64,000 bases of DNA from Bdellovibrionales bacterium (GTDB taxonomy: Bacteria; Bdellovibrionota; UBA1018): NCBI GenBank assembly GCA_016786465.1, contig JAEUWC010000030.1:288669-352668 (forward strand), in the 5' to 3' direction. Position 1 is the stretch's first letter. Each line of letters starts with the position of its first letter. This document shows positions 60,252 through 64,000 of this stretch, piece after piece. The notes beneath the pieces are model-generated. The model was not told the origin of the DNA and ran no database searches. It worked only from the letters and a program-made list of their open reading frames with translations. The position numbers were made by a program, and so were the translations under genes.

Positions 60252-63200
60252 ATGATGATGAGATTTGTTGGGGTTGGGGGCGTCGTTCTGGCTTTGGTTG
60301 GAACGGCATGTTCGGGATCGAAAATCGGATCGAAGGACCTTCCGGGTCGCTTAAGCGACGCCGAACGCCAAGCAGTCGAATCCGAAAGCGCGAAATCAGG
60401 AAGCTCGGCGATCACCGTCTTTCATTCCGACGGCAAATTTTCCAGTCATCAAGTGAAGTTCGAAGGACTTCAAAAACTAGAAAACAAGATTTTGGAATCG
60501 GATCCAGGAGCAGTTCTATTCTTGGATCAAAAAGCGGTTGGCATTGCTCGCGGTGTTCAAGATTCAGGGACGGGCTTGAATGCGGATGAAAACCTTCTTT
60601 TCCGCGGCAAAGAAATTTTTGAACTTTCTGCGTGGGAGAAATCTTTTCCAGACGCCGATGGACGCGGAGTCAAGATCGCCGTCGTCGACGACGGCGTGGC
60701 GTTGAATCGTGAAGGTTTGATCCAGACGCGTGACGGTCGCGCGAAGTTCGCAAAAAGCATCAATGCTGGGACATCTTGGTTGGTTCCAGTTCGCCTAAAG
60801 GCCGACGGGTGTGCTCGTCGCACGGTTTTGACCGAAGGCCAGTCGGCCGCTTGGAAAATCGTCACGACTTCGATTCCGCAGTCAGCAGATTGGTCGTTTT
60901 CGCAAGCGTTTGATATTCACCCCTGCGGAATCAATGGCGATCTTCCGTTAGCGAATCAGTGCATGGCTTGGGAAAAGGTTTTTCCCAACGGGAAAGCACG
61001 CATGATCGATGGAAACTTCGTCGGCGCTGCACGCTTTGTCGAATTCAAGGATCTTTCCGGAAAATCCAAGCAGCGCGTGCTTTTTGATGTCAGCGGCGAC
61101 GGCGTGATCAGCGACGAAGAAGTCTTCACTGCTTTTTCGGATACGGACGCGGGCGCAGCCGGCGGCACGATCTACCCGCTGATGCGCGGGGATGCGATCG
61201 GGTTTGATATTCACCCGGTTCAAGCTACCGCGGGTGGGCATCCCTTTCTTCCGACTCAGTCGCGGGACTTTCCAGTTTCAGATTGTTCGGCGAATAGCAC
61301 GGTCGACTTTGCAGTAACATTCACGCTTCCAAACAATTCGGATTCCGATTTCGGAAGTCACGGCGACGGTGTGGCCGGAATCGCCGCAGGCTACAAAATT
61401 GGCAAAAGAAACTTCGACGGCGTGGCTCCGGGTGCGCAGGTGGTTGACGTCCATTTCGGCGATTCAATCAGTGATCGCCGCTACACGATTTCTGAAATCG
61501 GTCGCGTACTTCTTTTGGGCGGAAGGTCCGCGGATATCGTAAACCTTTCGTACAGCTTGTTCTTTGATAGCGCGGCTTCTCAGGTTGCGATGGGCCGCTT
61601 TTTGACGGCGATGTTGAATCAGACGGATGCGATCTACTTCTTCAGCGCGGGCAATAACGGCCCAGGCCGCGGATCAATGAACCGCGCGCTGCTGTATCCC
61701 GCCGACAGCATTCAAGTGGGTGCGTACTTGGATCCCCTTTTGGCGCAAACGACGTTCGGAAGTTCGACCCCGTACGGCGGGGTGGTTTCCTACAGTTCAC
61801 GCGGACCCGGCGCCGACGGATCCAGCGGACCATTGCTGTTAAGCCCGCTGGCCGGAATCACGGTCTATCCGGGGGAAACCATGGGCTACGGGCCTTTCAG
61901 TGGTACCAGTTCAGCCACCCCGGCGCTTTCGGGTTTCACGGCGCGACTGATTTCTCAGATTCGTGCTGAAGGGCTTCCTGTGAAACGCACTTGGTTACGT
62001 CAGGCGCTGATTTCGTCGGCAGTCCCGATTTCTGGGTTTCACTTTATTGATCAGGGCTACGGCGTTCCTAAGCTGTCGGCGGCCTTAACGAAGTATCGGG
62101 AAATCGCTGGACAGGGTCGCATTCTTCCACGCTTGGAAGTGACGGGTGCCGATAATTCTCGGGGCGTTCCTTCGCGCGGAATCTATGTTCGCGGTTCGCA
62201 AGATCGCCAAGATACTTATCGCTTTGCATTAATGGCACGGTTCACTTCGGAATGGCCAGTTCAAGACCAGGCGAACTATGCCGAAGCATTTGCACTTGAA
62301 GCGGACCAGCCTTGGATTTCCACGACCCCGAATGCCTTGGTTTCGGTTCGTGGCGCAAACGCGGAAGTCGCGTTGGATTGGGCCAAGATCGATGCCATGG
62401 GTCCCGGCGAATACCTGGGTCTGGTGCGATTGAAAAGTTTGGACACGGGCGATCTTCGTGCCGTGATTCCGGTGACGATCTTGAAGCCTCAGACAGGCGG
62501 GCAGATGGTGTTGAATCAAAAACTTGCGCCTGGTGAAGTCACGCGCGTCTTTTTGGAATCGCCAGCCGGGGCAGATCACTTGCTTTTGAAGCGCATCAGC
62601 CAATCGGTCACTCAGCCGATTTGCGGAGAACTTCGCGCATACAATCCGTCAGGAATCGTGATTGCGGCAGAAGCGACCAGGAAATCAGCTTCAGTCGAAC
62701 AAAGTGCTTTCCCCGTCGGCCAGGGCGGATTCTTTGAAATCGTTTGGCTAGGTGGAAGAAGCCATGTTTCGTGCCCCGCTGTACAATCGCTTTCGACCCA
62801 GATTCAGTGGTCGGGAATTCGCGCAGAAATGCAGCAAGCATCGGCTTCGAAGTCCTTGAACTTGAGCTTCCGCGTATTGACGGATTTGCCTTCGCAAGCG
62901 GGCGAAATTTCGATCGGCGGTTTGGGTTCATTAAAAACTTTGAAGGCGACTCGGGCCGCCGGACAAACCGAGTACAGCTTCCCAGTGGGTACCGCCACTG
63001 CGAAGGGATTTGAATCTTCAGCCCGGCTTTCGAAATCCTTTTTTGCAGCCCGGGTTTCTGCATTTTCGTATCCTTACGCGACGTTGAATTATGCCGAAAC
63101 GGCGGGCGTAGGAATTCAGTCCAAACTGAACCTTCCGGATACTGGTGCATGGATCAAGATTCCATCGGGGAAAGCCCTAGAAGGCATTTCAATTTTTGAC

Positions 63201-63476
63201 GAAGGGTCTTCAAGCGGCCTGACTTCGCGCGAAATCGAGATCGACCTTTTCGAAAAGTTCGTAGGGCCGTTCTCGACACAGAATTCTGTCGTCGATCGAA
63301 CTTGGGTGGATGTGGGTCAGACCCGTCCGATGCGTTTTAACGTCACCGTGCCTTATAACCTAGGTGACAAAGGACTTTTCAATGACTGGAGCAATGGAAC
63401 GCTTCGTTGTGAATTCCGTCCGGCTGGGTTCGAAATGGACCTGGGCTGCGGCACCCTAAAGACCCAAGTTTGGTAG
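60252..63476 (+). CDS. Subtilisin-like serine protease (S8), surface lipoprotein
   Basis: 1074 residues from ATG 60252 (two further ATGs follow; the frame to 60174 would cover the operator). Lipobox VGTAC after MMMRFVGVGGVVLALVG, so lipid-anchored. The S8 triad is Asp146 (AVVDDGV), His370 (FGSHGDGVAGIAAG) and Ser553 (GTSSATPALSG), with oxyanion Asn in YFFSAGNNGPG. A large insertion of about 220 residues separates Asp and His, containing an EF-hand-like DVSGDGVISDEEVF loop that could bind calcium. About 500 residues follow the catalytic domain as beta-rich domains. Extracellular or outer-membrane, probably regulated by the divergent XRE protein. Confidence 0.9.
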   Translation: MMMRFVGVGGVVLALVGTACSGSKIGSKDLPGRLSDAERQAVESESAKSGSSAITVFHSDGKFSSHQVKFEGLQKLENKILESDPGAVLFLDQKAVGIARGVQDSGTGLNADENLLFRGKEIFELSAWEKSFPDADGRGVKIAVVDDGVALNREGLIQTRDGRAKFAKSINAGTSWLVPVRLKADGCARRTVLTEGQSAAWKIVTTSIPQSADWSFSQAFDIHPCGINGDLPLANQCMAWEKVFPNGKARMIDGNFVGAARFVEFKDLSGKSKQRVLFDVSGDGVISDEEVFTAFSDTDAGAAGGTIYPLMRGDAIGFDIHPVQATAGGHPFLPTQSRDFPVSDCSANSTVDFAVTFTLPNNSDSDFGSHGDGVAGIAAGYKIGKRNFDGVAPGAQVVDVHFGDSISDRRYTISEIGRVLLLGGRSADIVNLSYSLFFDSAASQVAMGRFLTAMLNQTDAIYFFSAGNNGPGRGSMNRALLYPADSIQVGAYLDPLLAQTTFGSSTPYGGVVSYSSRGPGADGSSGPLLLSPLAGITVYPGETMGYGPFSGTSSATPALSGFTARLISQIRAEGLPVKRTWLRQALISSAVPISGFHFIDQGYGVPKLSAALTKYREIAGQGRILPRLEVTGADNSRGVPSRGIYVRGSQDRQDTYRFALMARFTSEWPVQDQANYAEAFALEADQPWISTTPNALVSVRGANAEVALDWAKIDAMGPGEYLGLVRLKSLDTGDLRAVIPVTILKPQTGGQMVLNQKLAPGEVTRVFLESPAGADHLLLKRISQSVTQPICGELRAYNPSGIVIAAEATRKSASVEQSAFPVGQGGFFEIVWLGGRSHVSCPAVQSLSTQIQWSGIRAEMQQASASKSLNLSFRVLTDLPSQAGEISIGGLGSLKTLKATRAAGQTEYSFPVGTATAKGFESSARLSKSFFAARVSAFSYPYATLNYAETAGVGIQSKLNLPDTGAWIKIPSGKALEGISIFDEGSSSGLTSREIEIDLFEKFVGPFSTQNSVVDRTWVDVGQTRPMRFNVTVPYNLGDKGLFNDWSNGTLRCEFRPAGFEMDLGCGTLKTQVW

Positions 63477-63551
63477 CATTTCGGGACCGCACGGCCGCCA
63501 TCTGAAATATAGCCGAACCCCACGCCCGGTTTACTGGCCTCGGACTTGCTG

Positions 63552-64000
63552 ATGTCCCAGGTGATGATGAACAAAAAAGGCAGGATTCTGGGCATCGGTG
63601 TTGGGGTAGTTGGGCTGATTCTTTTGTCACTGGCTTCGTCAGCCCGTGCTTACGGACAGGTTCAGATTCGAACCCCCACGCTTCGGGGTGACGGCTGCAC
63701 GGGTTCTGCAACCGCTTCGGCAACGCTGGCGCCGGATGGTTCGGCGCTTTCTGTTCTGTTTGATAACTTTACGGCCCGCGCGGGATTGGGGACCGGCGTC
63801 CGGATGAAGCGCACTTCCTGCATCATGGACATCCCCGTCTCGGTTCCTGCTAAAACCCAAGTCGCAATCGTTCAGGCCGACATTCGGGGTTACAACGCGC
63901 TTCCCCTTCGCGGGTACGCTCAGTACACGACCCAGTATTCGATCGCCAATCGACTTCTTCCCGTCATCATGGCGCGCTTCACCGGCCCCGTGAATACCGA
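63552..64000 (+). CDS. DUF4360-like secreted protein, 3' partial
   Basis: 149 codons are visible before the window ends; the true end lies outside. ATG 63552 (63564 and 63567 are also possible, the latter giving signal peptide MNKKGRILGIGVGVVGLILL, cleaved after SSARA). The mature part has LRGDGCTGSATAS, SALSVLFDNFTA, KRTSCIMDIPVSVP and VQADIRGYNALPL, matching the DUF4360 pattern (two cysteines probably paired, a D-I-R-G-Y-x-x-L-P block). This secreted family has no known function. It stands 75 bp after the subtilase gene. Confidence 0.7.
   Translation, partial: MSQVMMNKKGRILGIGVGVVGLILLSLASSARAYGQVQIRTPTLRGDGCTGSATASATLAPDGSALSVLFDNFTARAGLGTGVRMKRTSCIMDIPVSVPAKTQVAIVQADIRGYNALPLRGYAQYTTQYSIANRLLPVIMARFTGPVNT

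Overview
This 64 kb window looks like a chromosomal segment of a Bdellovibrionota-type (formerly deltaproteobacterial, Oligoflexia/Bdellovibrio-like) bacterium. This is inferred from the Gram-negative envelope genes (Pal, a CpoB-like TPR lipoprotein, a FadL-type porin), the many small secreted or lipid-anchored proteins without known function, the several secreted proteases (matrixin-like, trypsin-like, subtilase), an HD-GYP protein and a moderate GC content. Lineage is not proven by the sequence alone. Coding density is very high, with many ATGA-type stop/start overlaps, and no gene-free stretch exceeds about 300 bases. I see no rRNA or tRNA gene, no insertion sequence, no prophage and no CRISPR array.

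Layout. 1-11 kb: an orphan thermolysin-propeptide-like protein (cut by the window edge), argS with a predicted hydrolase-like partner, an alpha/beta hydrolase, a matrixin-like protease operon with an AMIN-like protein and a lipoprotein, and small secreted proteins. 11-20 kb: lon, two tandem paralogous lipid-binding-fold-like secreted proteins around a small secreted protein, rpoZ, a long-chain acyl-CoA synthetase. 20-28 kb (minus strand): pal, a DUF4398-like lipoprotein, a CpoB-like protein, a metallophosphatase fused to a tetraheme cytochrome, tsaD, rsmA, a FadL-type porin, a DUF502 protein and smpB. 28-34 kb: an atypical ssb, a secreted kinase-like (CotH-like) protein, and an operon of HD-GYP, inorganic pyrophosphatase, pseudouridine synthase and a zinc-ribbon methyltransferase. 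34-45 kb: a YhiN-type flavoprotein, a secreted trypsin-like protease, alaS, a dimethylglycine-dehydrogenase-like flavoprotein with a GcvT domain preceded by a structured leader, a GNAT and an MFS exporter. 45-53 kb: a cysteine-repeat protein, a tandem pair of unknown membrane-anchored paralogues, the classic pgpA-pncC-recA cluster, a pirin gene split by an in-frame stop, and an MFS permease. 53-64 kb: a RelA/SpoT-fold-like protein translationally coupled to a two-subunit flavin/iron-sulfur dehydrogenase, a fatty-acid desaturase with a hairpin at its start codon, an alpha/beta hydrolase, and an XRE regulator facing a large subtilase lipoprotein across an array of TCAAGA half-sites, followed by a DUF4360-like protein cut by the window end.

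Most interesting items: a candidate cis-regulatory RNA with two mutually exclusive stems before the GcvT flavoprotein (40399-40465); the RelA/SpoT-like plus multi-iron-sulfur dehydrogenase operon (53157-57710); the XRE/subtilase operator array; and a set of genes whose TTG-type -35 box lies 36-37 nt before the start codon, predicting leaderless mRNAs.
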